The notes beneath the pieces were generated by a model. That model was not told the DNA's origin. It was given only the letters and a program-made list of their open reading frames with translations, and ran no database searches. From Bacillota bacterium (GTDB lineage Bacteria; Bacillota; Clostridia; Clostridiales; Clostridiaceae), in NCBI GenBank assembly GCA_023451395.1, contig JAEXZL010000060.1:1-37867 (forward strand): a DNA stretch of 37,867 nucleotides. The letters are read 5' to 3'. The position numbers were made by a program, and so were the translations under genes. Below are positions 24,282 through 32,936 of this stretch, in pieces; position 1 is the stretch's first letter; each line of letters opens with the position of its first letter.

Positions 24282-25154
24282 TTATTCCTGCAAAAGTTTT
24301 CCTATTTCATCATGAGTAAAAGTATATCTTTTATTGCAAAAATGACAATGAAGCTCCTCATCCTTACCCTCTTCATATATTTCTGAAAGCTCTGCCTTTC
24401 CAATGCTTATTAGAGCTCTCTCCACCCTTTCTCTTGAGCAATCACAATTATACTTTGGCTCTATGCTGTCAATAATCTTTAATTCCATACCTTCAAAAAT
24501 ATATTCCATAATTTCTTCAATTGTTTTTCCCTCTGCAAGCATCTGAGTTATAGAAGGTATTTCCTCAAGCCTATAAGTTATAAGATCCGCCAAAAGCTCA
24601 TCAGCGCCAGGCATAAGCTGAATAATAAATCCACCAGCAGCTTTGATGCTATAGTCTACATCTACTAAAACCCCTAGAGATACCGCTGAAGGAACCTGCT
24701 CAGATGCTGTAAAATAATAGGCAAAGTCCTCTGCTATCTCCCCAGAATATATAGGAACCTGGCCCACATAAGGTTCTTTTAATCCTAAATCTCTTATGAT
24801 TACAAGATTCCCGTTTTTACCAATAGCACCTCCAACATCAAGCTTTCCCTTTGCATTTGTTGGTAGATCCACCATTGGATTACCGATATATCCCTTTACA
24901 GAAGCATCACTGTGAGCTGTAACAACAACTCCTTTTGCATCTCCTCCGCCATTAATCTGAAGGGTTATAACATCCTTGTCACTTTTAAGCATAGATCCCA
25001 TAATAGCTCCTGCTGTAAGCATTCTTCCTAAAGCTGCTGCTGCAGTGGGTGTACATCGATGTATACTAACACCCTCATTTACAAGTTCTCTGCTGTCTGC
25101 AGCAATTATTCTAATCATACCGTTCTTTGCTGTACCTCGTATTATTTTATCCAT
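24282..25154 (-). CDS. hslO: Redox-regulated chaperone Hsp33
   Basis: A 290-residue cytosolic holdase that is switched on when oxidation releases its zinc. The N-terminal domain (about 1-180) contains TAAAALGRMLTAGAIMGSMLK and LQINGGGDAKGVVVTAHSD. The C-terminal redox switch has the required four cysteines, CxC (C237, C239) and CxxC (C270, C273). Length is typical. Its ATG overlaps the end of the upstream methyltransferase gene by eight bases, so the two are co-translated. No strong terminator follows; the tRNA promoter lies about 85 bases downstream. Confidence 0.96.
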   Translation of the reverse strand: MDKIIRGTAKNGMIRIIAADSRELVNEGVSIHRCTPTAAAALGRMLTAGAIMGSMLKSDKDVITLQINGGGDAKGVVVTAHSDASVKGYIGNPMVDLPTNAKGKLDVGGAIGKNGNLVIIRDLGLKEPYVGQVPIYSGEIAEDFAYYFTASEQVPSAVSLGVLVDVDYSIKAAGGFIIQLMPGADELLADLITYRLEEIPSITQMLAEGKTIEEIMEYIFEGMELKIIDSIEPKYNCDCSRERVERALISIGKAELSEIYEEGKDEELHCHFCNKRYTFTHDEIGKLLQE

Positions 25155-25902
25155 TGTTATTCTCCTTTTTCACAATATAAACTAATCTCTCTGAAACCTC
25201 AGTTACTGATTTACAGTACCTATAATCTTCAGTTTTACCTATAATTTTAAAGCCTGCTATTTTCAGCGCCTCTTCTATAAAGGCTTCTTTATATGCTCTC
25301 TCTCTGTGTTCTTCTTGGAATCTTTTATAGACTCCCCCCTCTTTAAGAAAAAAATTCAGATACATATACAATGTATCCTCATCAAACTCATTTTCCCAAG
25401 AATAGAAGAGTTCTTCTGTGTCATAGATAAATGTATTATTTCCCAAAACCTCGCTAAGCTTATAGTAAGAATTTATATCAAATATAAATGCTCCTTCATC
25501 CTCTAAATGCTCGTGAACTCTTTTAAAGAATTTTTCTATGTCATCTGAATCATCAATATAATTAACTGCATCTAAAATACAGGTTATAAGGTCAAACTTC
25601 TCATAAAGCTCAAGCTCTATCATATTTTGATTAATAAGCTTATATGAAACTTTTTTATCTCTTAGCTTTTGTTCTGCAGCAGAAAGCATATCCAAAGAAT
25701 AATCCACTGCCCATACTTCTTGAAAAAACTTGTACATTTTTTCAACCATAGTACCTGTCCCACAAGCAACATCTAAATATTTATCTCTTTTAATATTATG
25801 ATCCTCTAAAACCTTAAGGATAAAGGAGGTAATAATATCGTAGTCAATATCTTCAAAAATCAGCTTATCATAAATATATGCTAGATTTTCATAAGAACCC
25901 AT
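25147..25902 (-). CDS. Class I SAM-dependent methyltransferase
   Basis: A 251-residue Rossmann-fold methyltransferase with motif I YLDVACGTGTMVEKM (about 43-57), an acidic residue at the end of the next strand (VWAVDYSLDML) and motif IV-like LITCILDAVNYI. The C-terminal part (about 150-250) is a beta-rich substrate domain of the type seen in small-molecule methyltransferases near hslO in clostridia. Substrate is unknown. GGGAGGGG precedes the ATG. It overlaps hslO by eight bases, which suggests co-expression but does not reveal a shared role. Confidence 0.85.
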   Translation of the reverse strand: MGSYENLAYIYDKLIFEDIDYDIITSFILKVLEDHNIKRDKYLDVACGTGTMVEKMYKFFQEVWAVDYSLDMLSAAEQKLRDKKVSYKLINQNMIELELYEKFDLITCILDAVNYIDDSDDIEKFFKRVHEHLEDEGAFIFDINSYYKLSEVLGNNTFIYDTEELFYSWENEFDEDTLYMYLNFFLKEGGVYKRFQEEHRERAYKEAFIEEALKIAGFKIIGKTEDYRYCKSVTEVSERLVYIVKKENNNG

Positions 25903-25945
25903 AAAGCTTCCCCTCCCTTTATAAATAACTTTTGCTTTAATTAAT

Positions 25946-25972
25946 ATTATAGTTAAAAGCCTTTAACGTCAA
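25946..25972 (-). promoter_or_regulatory. Candidate promoter of the methyltransferase-hslO pair
   Basis: TTGACG (25967-25972) and TATAAT (25946-25951) on the minus strand. The spacer is only 15 bases, shorter than ideal. Confidence 0.4.
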
Positions 25973-25983
25973 TAGAGGTTTTA

Positions 25984-26250
25984 TTAATACTTATTTAGTA
26001 TATCCCTATTTCTTGGGATATGAAGCTTCTTCTTTCTTTTAGTCATTATACCGCCAATTCTTCCAGTTTCTTCTGCAGTTAATCCACTCCATCCAAAATT
26101 CTGAACCTTATCCTTAAGCCCAAGTTCTTCAGCTATTTCATATTTCATTTTCTCTCTAAGCTTTTCTGCTTCTGTTAATTCTCGATTTGATTTTAACTTA
26201 GCCTTTATAACTTTTTTCAAAGGTGTATTGCTCAATATTTTCACCGCCAT
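25984..26250 (-). CDS. SspF-like small acid-soluble spore protein
   Basis: An 88-residue basic protein related to alpha/beta-type SASPs that coat spore DNA. KMKYEIAEELGLKDKVQNFGWSGLTAEETGRIGG followed by KRKKK matches the SASP core, and the VQNFGW element is closest to the SspF type. The usual NGSVGG glycine segment reads TGRIGG, and no germination-protease site is evident. Start is uncertain: the ATG at 26250 has no ribosome site, whereas GGCGGTG lies six bases before a TTG at 26235, giving MSNTPLKK. A GAATA and TAGAATA pair upstream (about 26270-26298, minus) is a weak candidate for a sigma-G promoter. It is a single gene, divergent from asd. Confidence 0.78.
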   Translation of the reverse strand: MAVKILSNTPLKKVIKAKLKSNRELTEAEKLREKMKYEIAEELGLKDKVQNFGWSGLTAEETGRIGGIMTKRKKKLHIPRNRDILNKY

Positions 26251-26398
26251 CGTGTTAATATAATAATATATTCTACCCCCTAAGAATTAAATTATTCTTA
26301 TTAAAACAATAACAAAGTATTAAAAAAAATCTCAATGTATATATTTTTTATATGCTACATTATATAATATAATATAACTAACATTAGGAGGGGCAGCT

Positions 26399-27394
26399 AT
26401 GAAATATAATGTTGCATTAGTTGGAGCTACTGGAATGGTAGGACGAAAATTTTTAGAAATTCTTACAGAAAGAAACTTTCCCATTAATAATATTTATTTC
26501 TTTGCTTCTAAAAAATCTGCCGGAAGCCATATGGAGTTTAAAGGCAATAAGATACTAGTGGAGGAAATATCAGAAGAAAATATTAAGAATAAAAGCATCC
26601 AAATAGCCTTATTTTCTGCTGGTGGAGAGGTAAGCCTAAAGTATGCTCCTATATTTGCTAGTATGGGTACCACTGTCATTGATAACAGCTCTGCATGGCG
26701 TATGGATCCAAAGGTTCCTTTAGTTGTACCAGAGGTAAATCCTGAAGATATAAAAAAACATGAAGGAATTATAGCTAATCCAAACTGCTCTACCATACAG
26801 GCAGTAGTTGCTTTAAAACCTCTTTATGATGCCTATGGTATTAACAGGATAGTATATTCTACCTATCAGTCCGTCTCAGGGGCTGGTGTTCAGGGTGTTA
26901 AAGACCTTGAGAATGGTCAAAGGAATCTTGAGCCTAAAAAATTCATTCATCCCATTGCTAATAACCTAATTCCTCATATTGATGTATTTTTAGATAACGG
27001 CTACACTAAAGAAGAAGAAAAGATGATTAAGGAAACAAAGAAAATTCTCCATGATGAGAATATAAGAATTACTGCCACTACAGTTCGTGTACCTGTATAT
27101 TCAGCTCATAGCGAAAGCATCAATGTTGAACTAAATTCCTCCTTTGACCTTGAGGTTTTAATTAAAGAGCTTAAGAAAGCTCCAGGAGTTGTTGTATTGG
27201 ATGACCCTTCAGAAAATCTTTATCCTATGCCCCTTTATTGTGAAGGTAAGGATGAAGTTTTTCTTGGCAGGATAAGAAGAGATTTCAGCTTAGATAACGG
27301 TGTTAACCTTTGGGTAGTTGCTGATAATATTAGAAAAGGTGCAGCTTTAAATGCAGTTCAAATTGCTGAATTTTTAATTAGAGATTATAAATAA
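26399..27394 (+). CDS. asd: Aspartate-semialdehyde dehydrogenase
   Basis: A 331-residue enzyme that reduces aspartyl phosphate to aspartate semialdehyde with NADPH, the branch point to lysine, threonine and methionine. The N-terminal GATGMVG nucleotide loop (9-15), catalytic Cys130 in NPNCSTIQ, the YQSVSGAG segment and the acid-base His237 in SAHSE are all present. AGGAGGGG precedes the ATG. It leads an asd-dapA-dapB operon (gaps of 23 and 11 bases). The upstream region is AT-rich with several TATAAT-like boxes but no clear -35, and no lysine riboswitch or T-box fits into its roughly 150 bases. Confidence 0.97.
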   Translation: MKYNVALVGATGMVGRKFLEILTERNFPINNIYFFASKKSAGSHMEFKGNKILVEEISEENIKNKSIQIALFSAGGEVSLKYAPIFASMGTTVIDNSSAWRMDPKVPLVVPEVNPEDIKKHEGIIANPNCSTIQAVVALKPLYDAYGINRIVYSTYQSVSGAGVQGVKDLENGQRNLEPKKFIHPIANNLIPHIDVFLDNGYTKEEEKMIKETKKILHDENIRITATTVRVPVYSAHSESINVELNSSFDLEVLIKELKKAPGVVVLDDPSENLYPMPLYCEGKDEVFLGRIRRDFSLDNGVNLWVVADNIRKGAALNAVQIAEFLIRDYK

Positions 27395-27417
27395 TTTCAT
27401 ATAAAGGAGAGATTTAT

Positions 27418-28299
27418 ATGGCTATATTCACAGGATCAGGAGTAGCGATTGTTACTCCCTTTAATAATGAAGGAGTAAATTATAATAAGCTTCAGGAGCT
27501 TATAGAATGGCAGATATCACAGGGCACAGACGCCATAATAATCTGTGGTACAACCGGTGAAGCCTCTACCATGACTTTGGAGGAAAGAAAAAGTGCTATA
27601 GAATTTACTGTAAAGACAGTAAATAATCGTATCCCTGTAATAGCTGGTACTGGAAGCAACAACACCGCAGCTACCGTTGCCATGAGTAAATGGGCGGAAG
27701 AGACTGGAGTTGATGCTCTTCTAATTATTACTCCCTATTATAATAAAACTACTCAAAGGGGACTTATAGAACACTTTAAGGCTATTAATAATCATGTAAA
27801 TACGCCTATAATTGTATACAATGTCCCTGGAAGAACAGGTATGAATATCTCCCCTGCTACCCTTAAAGAGCTGACTAAGCTTTCAAATATAAAGGCTATT
27901 AAGGAGGCTAGTGGTAATATAAGTCAGGTAGCCGAATACAAAGCTCTTTGTGGAGATTCTATTGATATATATTCTGGTAATGATGATCAAATAATACCTA
28001 TATTATCCTTAGGTGGAATTGGGGTTATATCCGTAGCTGCAAATATACTTCCTAAGGAATTTCATCAGATGTGTATGCTTTATCTTGAAGGTAATCAAAA
28101 AGATGCACTTAAGCTACAGCTTGATTACTTAAGCCTTACAAATGCACTATTCATTGAAACAAATCCTATACCAGTGAAGACTGCATTAAATCTCATGGGT
28201 ATGGATGTTGGAGAGCTTAGGCTTCCTCTTTTCTCTATGAGTGAAGGAAATTTAAGCCTTCTTAAAGAAGAATTATTAAAAAAGAATTTAATAAAGTAA
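27418..28299 (+). CDS. dapA: 4-hydroxy-tetrahydrodipicolinate synthase
   Basis: A 293-residue TIM-barrel aldolase that condenses pyruvate with aspartate semialdehyde, the first committed step of diaminopimelate and lysine synthesis. The active-site set is complete: Thr45-Thr46 in CGTTGEAS, Tyr134 in VYNVPGRTG and the Schiff-base Lys162 in AIKEASG. It is the second gene of the operon; the ribosome site AAAGGAGAG is 23 bases into the gap after asd. Spore formers also need this route for dipicolinate. Confidence 0.97.
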   Translation: MAIFTGSGVAIVTPFNNEGVNYNKLQELIEWQISQGTDAIIICGTTGEASTMTLEERKSAIEFTVKTVNNRIPVIAGTGSNNTAATVAMSKWAEETGVDALLIITPYYNKTTQRGLIEHFKAINNHVNTPIIVYNVPGRTGMNISPATLKELTKLSNIKAIKEASGNISQVAEYKALCGDSIDIYSGNDDQIIPILSLGGIGVISVAANILPKEFHQMCMLYLEGNQKDALKLQLDYLSLTNALFIETNPIPVKTALNLMGMDVGELRLPLFSMSEGNLSLLKEELLKKNLIK

Positions 28300-28310
28300 G
28301 TGAGGGTAAT

Positions 28311-29069
28311 ATGACTAAAATATTATTAAATGGCTGTACAGGAAAGATGGGCAAAACCATATCATCTTTAGTAAAAAAACATTCAAATCTTGAGATTGTA
28401 GCTGGTATAGATAGAAATATCGAAGATAATAGCGATTACAAAATATATCCCGCCCCAAGAGATGTGGATATAGATTATGATGTACTGTTAGATTTTTCTA
28501 GACCCGACGCCCTAGAGGGACTTATAGAGCTTTCCATAAAAAGAGGAAAACCTCTAATTCTCTGCACTACTGGCTATACTAAAGAGCAACTTGATAAGAT
28601 AAAGGATACAAGTAATAAAATACCAGTATTCCGCTCTGCAAATATGAGCCTTGGAGTAAACCTAGTATCGGAGCTTTTAAAGATTATATCCCCTGTCTTA
28701 TATGAGGATTTCGATATAGAAATCATTGAAAAACATCATAACGAAAAGGTAGATGCCCCTAGCGGTACAGCCTTACTTTTAGCTGATTCAATCAGAGGCT
28801 CTCTTAAAGAGGATACCAATATTATAGAAGGACGTCATGGTATCGGCAAAAGAAAGCACAATGATATTGGTATTCATGCCATAAGAGGAGGCAGCATTGT
28901 TGGTGATCATGAAACTATTTTTGCCGGCAAGGGAGAAATTATTGAAATTACTCATAAAGCTATCTCTAGAGATGTTTTTGCCTATGGCGCCTTAAAAGCC
29001 TGCAGCTTCATAAAAGATAAAGAAGCAGGTCTTTATGATATGACTGACGTGATTAATTTAAGATTATGA
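28311..29069 (+). CDS. dapB: 4-hydroxy-tetrahydrodipicolinate reductase
   Basis: A 252-residue NAD(P)H-dependent reductase. The N-terminal nucleotide loop NGCTGKMGKT (7-16) and the substrate-binding EKHHNEKVDAPSGTA stretch are characteristic, the latter holding the catalytic histidine and lysine. It follows dapA by 11 bases and ends the operon with a strong terminator. Confidence 0.97.
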   Translation: MTKILLNGCTGKMGKTISSLVKKHSNLEIVAGIDRNIEDNSDYKIYPAPRDVDIDYDVLLDFSRPDALEGLIELSIKRGKPLILCTTGYTKEQLDKIKDTSNKIPVFRSANMSLGVNLVSELLKIISPVLYEDFDIEIIEKHHNEKVDAPSGTALLLADSIRGSLKEDTNIIEGRHGIGKRKHNDIGIHAIRGGSIVGDHETIFAGKGEIIEITHKAISRDVFAYGALKACSFIKDKEAGLYDMTDVINLRL

Positions 29070-29071
29070 AC

Positions 29072-29113
29072 AAAACTGGCTTAAAGAAACTCTTTTCTTT
29101 AAGCCAGTTTTTT
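29072..29113 (+). terminator. Terminator of the asd-dapA-dapB operon
   Basis: A 17-bp stem (AAAACTGGCTTAAAGAA at 29072-29088, its complement at 29095-29111) with loop ACTCTT and a run of six T. It lies directly after the dapB stop and also faces the end of the oppA-like gene, with an A-run that could serve the minus strand. Confidence 0.92.
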
Positions 29114-29123
29114 ATAACTTTTC

Positions 29124-30776
29124 TTATTCCTCTACAACATATGCCTTATTAAAAAACACAAAGCCTAAGGGTGATTTTATAACATCTTTTACAGTTTCTT
29201 TTATACACATAATATTGGTGTAATAATATATAGGTAATACTGGCATATCCTCCATAAGAACAGCTTCAGCCTGATGGAGGTATTCTATTCTCTTAGTTGA
29301 ATTTAATTCTCTTTTAGCAGATGCAACTAATTCATCATATTTACCATTATTATAGCCTGCAGCATTCCTCTCTGATTTAGATGTCCACATATCTAAAAAG
29401 TTTATAGGATCAGCGTAATCAGCTATGAAGCTATATTTTGACAGAATATATTTTTTTTCATTTAAGTTATTTTGAAAAGCTTCCCATTCCTCAGCTCTAA
29501 GCTCAACCTCAATATTTAAATTATTCTTCCACATATCCTGAATAGCTTTAGCAACATCCCCATGTATCTCATCGGTGTTATAACTAAGTGCCACTTTGGG
29601 AAAACCTGTACCATTAGGATAGCCAGCCTCCGATAAAAGCCTTTTAGCTTCCTCTACATCTCCTACAGGATTGTAATACTTTATACTGGCAAAATCCTTA
29701 TCTTTACTCTCCATAATCCCCTTAGGTACAAAACTATAGGCAGGTGTGTACTTCCCCATTGTAGCACTAGTGACTATAATATCTCTATTAATTGCTAGGT
29801 TTAAAGCTTTCCTTACCTTTACATCACTTAAGACTCTTGCCAAATCAGAATCTACTTCTTTTGCTTTATCACTGACATTTATACAATAGAAATAGGTTCC
29901 TAGGTAAGGAAAGGTCTTTGCCAATCCCTCCTTTAAAAGCTCCTGTGTATCCTGATTTGAAGGTGATTCAATAATATCTAGATCACCAGATGTAAAGGCT
30001 TCTGTATATGAGCTTAAGTCCTTTATCATAGAAAATTCTATACTTTCAAGTTTCACTTTCTTTGCATCCCAATAATATTCATTTTTAATCACTGTTAAGG
30101 ACTCTTGCGCTATCCATTCCATCAATTTGAAGGGTCCATTACCAACATAGGTTTTAGGTCTCAAGGTCCAATCCTTTTTCTCTACTATATCCTCTCTCAC
30201 TGGGAAATAGATTGGTAATGCCGTAAGAGAAAGGAAATATTGTGTAGGATTTTCTAGGGTGACCTCCAAAGTATAATCATCCTTAGCTTTAACCCCTACT
30301 TCTTCAGCTTCAGCCAGACCAGAATTGTATTTTTCTCCATTTTTCAAAGGATAAAGGTGATAAACTTTGGAAGCAGCAGTTTCTTGATTCAAAGCTCTCC
30401 TCCAAGCATAAACAAAGTCCATAGCGGTAACTGGTTCTCCATCAGACCATTTGGCATTTTTTCTTAGAGAAAAGGTATAGTTAAGACCATCAGAGGATCT
30501 TTCCCATCTTTCTGCTACTCCTGCTACTAGTTTATTCTTTTCATCATACCTCAGTAGTCCTTCAAAGGTATTAGATATAACGGTAGCTCCATGGCCCTCT
30601 CCATTTAAAGCTGGATCTATACTTAATAGTTCCGAGTTAATATTATATTTAATACTCTGATCCACTGTAGAAGTTATATTTTCCTCATTATACTCATTAG
30701 CACATCCAGAAAATAATGAAAGTATAATAGCTGTGGTTAGTATGGTTAAAGATAATTTTGATATTTTTTTAAACAT
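29124..30776 (-). CDS. Oligopeptide ABC transporter substrate-binding lipoprotein (OppA-like)
   Basis: A 550-residue family 5 extracellular solute-binding protein. A signal peptide with basic MFKKISK, a hydrophobic core and lipobox LFSGC (Cys25) predicts a membrane-anchored lipoprotein outside the cell. Family hallmarks include a SIDPALN start of the mature domain, AERWERSSDGLNYTFSLRKNAKWSDGEPVTAMDFVYAWRRAL-type core and a YVGNGPFKL segment. It would bind oligopeptides for an Opp/App-type importer. No permease or ATPase genes are adjacent, so it is an orphan binding protein. GGGGGAAAGG precedes the ATG. It lies downstream of the aminotransferase terminator, between two lysine-pathway blocks. 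Confidence 0.92.
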   Translation of the reverse strand: MFKKISKLSLTILTTAIILSLFSGCANEYNEENITSTVDQSIKYNINSELLSIDPALNGEGHGATVISNTFEGLLRYDEKNKLVAGVAERWERSSDGLNYTFSLRKNAKWSDGEPVTAMDFVYAWRRALNQETAASKVYHLYPLKNGEKYNSGLAEAEEVGVKAKDDYTLEVTLENPTQYFLSLTALPIYFPVREDIVEKKDWTLRPKTYVGNGPFKLMEWIAQESLTVIKNEYYWDAKKVKLESIEFSMIKDLSSYTEAFTSGDLDIIESPSNQDTQELLKEGLAKTFPYLGTYFYCINVSDKAKEVDSDLARVLSDVKVRKALNLAINRDIIVTSATMGKYTPAYSFVPKGIMESKDKDFASIKYYNPVGDVEEAKRLLSEAGYPNGTGFPKVALSYNTDEIHGDVAKAIQDMWKNNLNIEVELRAEEWEAFQNNLNEKKYILSKYSFIADYADPINFLDMWTSKSERNAAGYNNGKYDELVASAKRELNSTKRIEYLHQAEAVLMEDMPVLPIYYYTNIMCIKETVKDVIKSPLGFVFFNKAYVVEE

Positions 30777-30811
30777 TCCTTTCCCCCTATGTTATTACCC
30801 TCGATGCATTC

Positions 30812-30877
30812 TTTTAAATAAAAATCTGTACTACTTAATTAATATTCATAGAATCATTAAATAAGTAGTACAGATTT
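30812..30877 (-). terminator. Terminator after the aminotransferase gene
   Basis: A 16-bp perfect stem (AAATCTGTACTACTTA at 30822-30837, complement at 30862-30877) with a 24-base loop; on the minus strand it is followed by TTTATTTAAAA. The loop is long for a terminator, but the T-rich tail supports the call. Confidence 0.7.
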
Positions 30878-30929
30878 AATAAATTTACTTATAAATAATT
30901 TTTTTAATAATGGAATTAAGAGCTTACTT

Positions 30930-32063
30930 CTAAAACCTCTGTACCCATTTATCAATCCTCTCAAGGGCAAGTTTTAGCTCTTCAAAAGAATAACAATAAG
31001 AAATTCTTATATGATCCTCCCCTTTACTCCCAAAGGCTGTGCCTGGAACACAGGCTACCTTACCTTCATATAGAAGCCCTTCACAAAAGCTGTCACTACT
31101 TACTCCAAAGCTCTTAATGGAAGGAAAAATATAAAAGGCTCCCCTAGGAAGGTTACAGCTAAATCCAATATCCTTTAGCCTCATATATACAAAGTCTCTT
31201 CTTTTTATAAATTCTTCCCTCATTCTTAAAACCTCTCCCATAGAGCTTTTAAGTCCCTCTAAAGCCCCATATTGAGCAATTGATGAGGCACAGGATACAT
31301 TATACTGATGAACCTTCATAATTTCTTTTAAAATATTTACTTCTGCACAGATATAACCTATCCGTAATCCTGTCATGGAAAACATCTTTGAAAAACCACT
31401 AACATAAATAATTTTATCCTTAAGCTCTGTATAGGTTGCAACAGAATAATATGGCTCATAGCATAAGGCTGCGTATATGTCATCAGTTATAACCATAACA
31501 TTATTCTCTTTTATTAGTTTATATAAATTCTCATGATCTTCTCTTCTTAGCACCGCTCCAGTAGGATTTGAAGGAAAAGATAATACAATATAGTTTTTCT
31601 GTCCCTCTAGCAAAAGTTTTCTTAAACCTTCAATATCTATGGAAAAATCCTCCTTCAAAGGATATTCTTTAATCTCCGCTCCCAGAATCCTTCCAATACT
31701 CTCGTAGGCTGGGTAAGCAGGATTTGGAATTAATAATCTATCACCCTTATTTAAAAGTGCTGTAAGAACAGAATACAGTGCTTCACTCCCCCCTGCGGTT
31801 AAACATACCTCTTCAGGGGTATAATTTATATTAAAATCTGCTAGATAGCTGCATATTTCCTTTCTCAGCTGGTAAATTCCTGCATTAGGGGTGTATGTGG
31901 TCTTATCCTCCTCTATTGCCCTTATCATCGCTGCCTTAATTTCCTCAGAGACCTTAAAATCTGGCTGTCCTAAGGTTAAGGATAAAGCCTCAGGTACTTT
32001 TGAAACTTTATTATAGAACTTTCTTATACCAGATATTTCAATAGCTTCAACATTTCTATTCAT
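30930..32063 (-). CDS. Class I/II aminotransferase, probable N-acetyl-LL-diaminopimelate aminotransferase
   Basis: A 377-residue fold-type I PLP enzyme. PLP contacts include Asn166 in SNPTG, Asp194-Asp195 and Tyr197 in ITDDIYAA, the Schiff-base Lys226 in SGFSK and Arg234 in GLRIGY. An N-terminal TLGQPDF segment marks the aminotransferase I-gamma group (PatA/AspC-like). It is divergent from dapH and close to asd-dapAB, so the likely role is the aminotransferase step of the acetylated diaminopimelate pathway (the PatA/DapX reaction); this comes from context, not from specificity residues. Its promoter shares a 124-base AT-rich gap with dapH. Confidence 0.85.
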   Translation of the reverse strand: MNRNVEAIEISGIRKFYNKVSKVPEALSLTLGQPDFKVSEEIKAAMIRAIEEDKTTYTPNAGIYQLRKEICSYLADFNINYTPEEVCLTAGGSEALYSVLTALLNKGDRLLIPNPAYPAYESIGRILGAEIKEYPLKEDFSIDIEGLRKLLLEGQKNYIVLSFPSNPTGAVLRREDHENLYKLIKENNVMVITDDIYAALCYEPYYSVATYTELKDKIIYVSGFSKMFSMTGLRIGYICAEVNILKEIMKVHQYNVSCASSIAQYGALEGLKSSMGEVLRMREEFIKRRDFVYMRLKDIGFSCNLPRGAFYIFPSIKSFGVSSDSFCEGLLYEGKVACVPGTAFGSKGEDHIRISYCYSFEELKLALERIDKWVQRF

Positions 32064-32086
32064 AATTTCACCTTCCTATACTAAAC

Positions 32087-32134
32087 ATTATAATAAGATT
32101 ACCCCTTTTAATAAATAGAATAATTTATTATAAT
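32087..32134. promoter_or_regulatory. Divergent -10 elements for the aminotransferase and dapH
   Basis: TATAAT occurs on the minus strand at 32087-32092 and on the plus strand at 32129-32134. Neither has a good -35. The AT-rich palindromic stretch between them could hold a shared operator. Confidence 0.35.
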
Positions 32135-32187
32135 AATTATTATTGCTAGTTACATCACTGAGAAATACTGAAAGAAAGGATGATTTC

Positions 32188-32898
32188 ATGAGTTACAATT
32201 TAACAGATCCTTATGAAATAGCAAGATTTATTAAAGAAGCTAAAAAGACAACTCCCGTAAAAGCTTATATTAACGGAAGTTTAAATCAGGAAAGCTTAGA
32301 AGGCCTTGAATGGTTTGGACAGGAGGGCTTTTATATAATTTTTGGAGAAAGTGACGTTATAAGAGATTGCATCATAAAGAATAAAGAGACAATAAAAAAC
32401 ATCAGAGTGGAAAACGATAGAAGAAATTCTGCCATTCCCCTAATTGATTTAACAGACATAGATGCAAGAATTGAACCTGGTGCAATAATTAGAGATAAGG
32501 TATCAATTGGAAAAAATGCTGTTATTATGATGGGTGCTGTAATTAATATCGGTGCAGAAATTGGTGAAGGCACGATGATTGATATGAATGCAGTAGTAGG
32601 TGCAAGAGGAAAAATCGGTAAGAGAGTCCACTTAGGAGCTGGTGCTGTTGTTGCTGGAGTTCTAGAACCACCAAGTAAAGAGCCTTGTATTATAGAGGAT
32701 GAAGTTTTAATTGGGGCAAATGCCGTTATCCTTGAAGGAATACATATAGGCAAAGGCTCTGTAGTAGCTGCAGGCTCTGTGGTAGTTGAAGATATCCCTG
32801 AAGGTGTTGTAGTAGCTGGAACTCCTGCAAGAATAATTAAATTCGTAGATGATAAAACCAAAGATAAAACAAAGCTCTTAGATGATCTAAGAAAATAA
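32188..32898 (+). CDS. dapH: Tetrahydrodipicolinate N-acetyltransferase
   Basis: A 236-residue left-handed beta-helix acyltransferase that acetylates tetrahydrodipicolinate in the acetyl branch of diaminopimelate synthesis. An alpha/beta N-terminal domain (about 1-85) is followed by hexapeptide repeats (about 86-205: IEPGAIIRDKVSIGKNAVIMMGAVI onwards), with GARGKIGKRVHLGAGAVVAGVLEPPS forming the substrate site. The length equals Bacillus DapH. The frame is open from a TTG at 32143, but AAAGGA lies eight bases before ATG 32188 and the MSYNLTDPYEIARFIKEAKK N-terminus is the family's. It is divergent from the aminotransferase and convergent with the SSB-like gene. Confidence 0.95.
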   Translation: MSYNLTDPYEIARFIKEAKKTTPVKAYINGSLNQESLEGLEWFGQEGFYIIFGESDVIRDCIIKNKETIKNIRVENDRRNSAIPLIDLTDIDARIEPGAIIRDKVSIGKNAVIMMGAVINIGAEIGEGTMIDMNAVVGARGKIGKRVHLGAGAVVAGVLEPPSKEPCIIEDEVLIGANAVILEGIHIGKGSVVAAGSVVVEDIPEGVVVAGTPARIIKFVDDKTKDKTKLLDDLRK

Positions 32899-32936
32899 TA
32901 AATAAAAAGGTGCGAGGATCGCACCTTTTTATTTAT
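32898..32936. terminator. Shared bidirectional terminator, dapH / SSB-like gene
   Basis: An 18-bp perfect stem (ATAAATAAAAAGGTGCGA at 32898-32915, complement at 32919-32936) with a three-base loop. The dapH stop codon ends at its first base and the SSB-like stop codon (32933-32935) is at the other end. Confidence 0.92.

Noticed and set aside
26251..26398. Lysine riboswitch or T-box before asd-dapA-dapB
   Set aside because: The gap is too short and consists of AT-rich sequence with no T-box motif; only a small TAAGAAT palindrome (26281-26300) is visible.
32331..32924. 197-codon open frame on the minus strand opposite dapH
   Set aside because: It is an antisense shadow of the dapH hexapeptide repeats, rich in Ile/Pro/Thr with no ribosome site, and it runs through the shared terminator.
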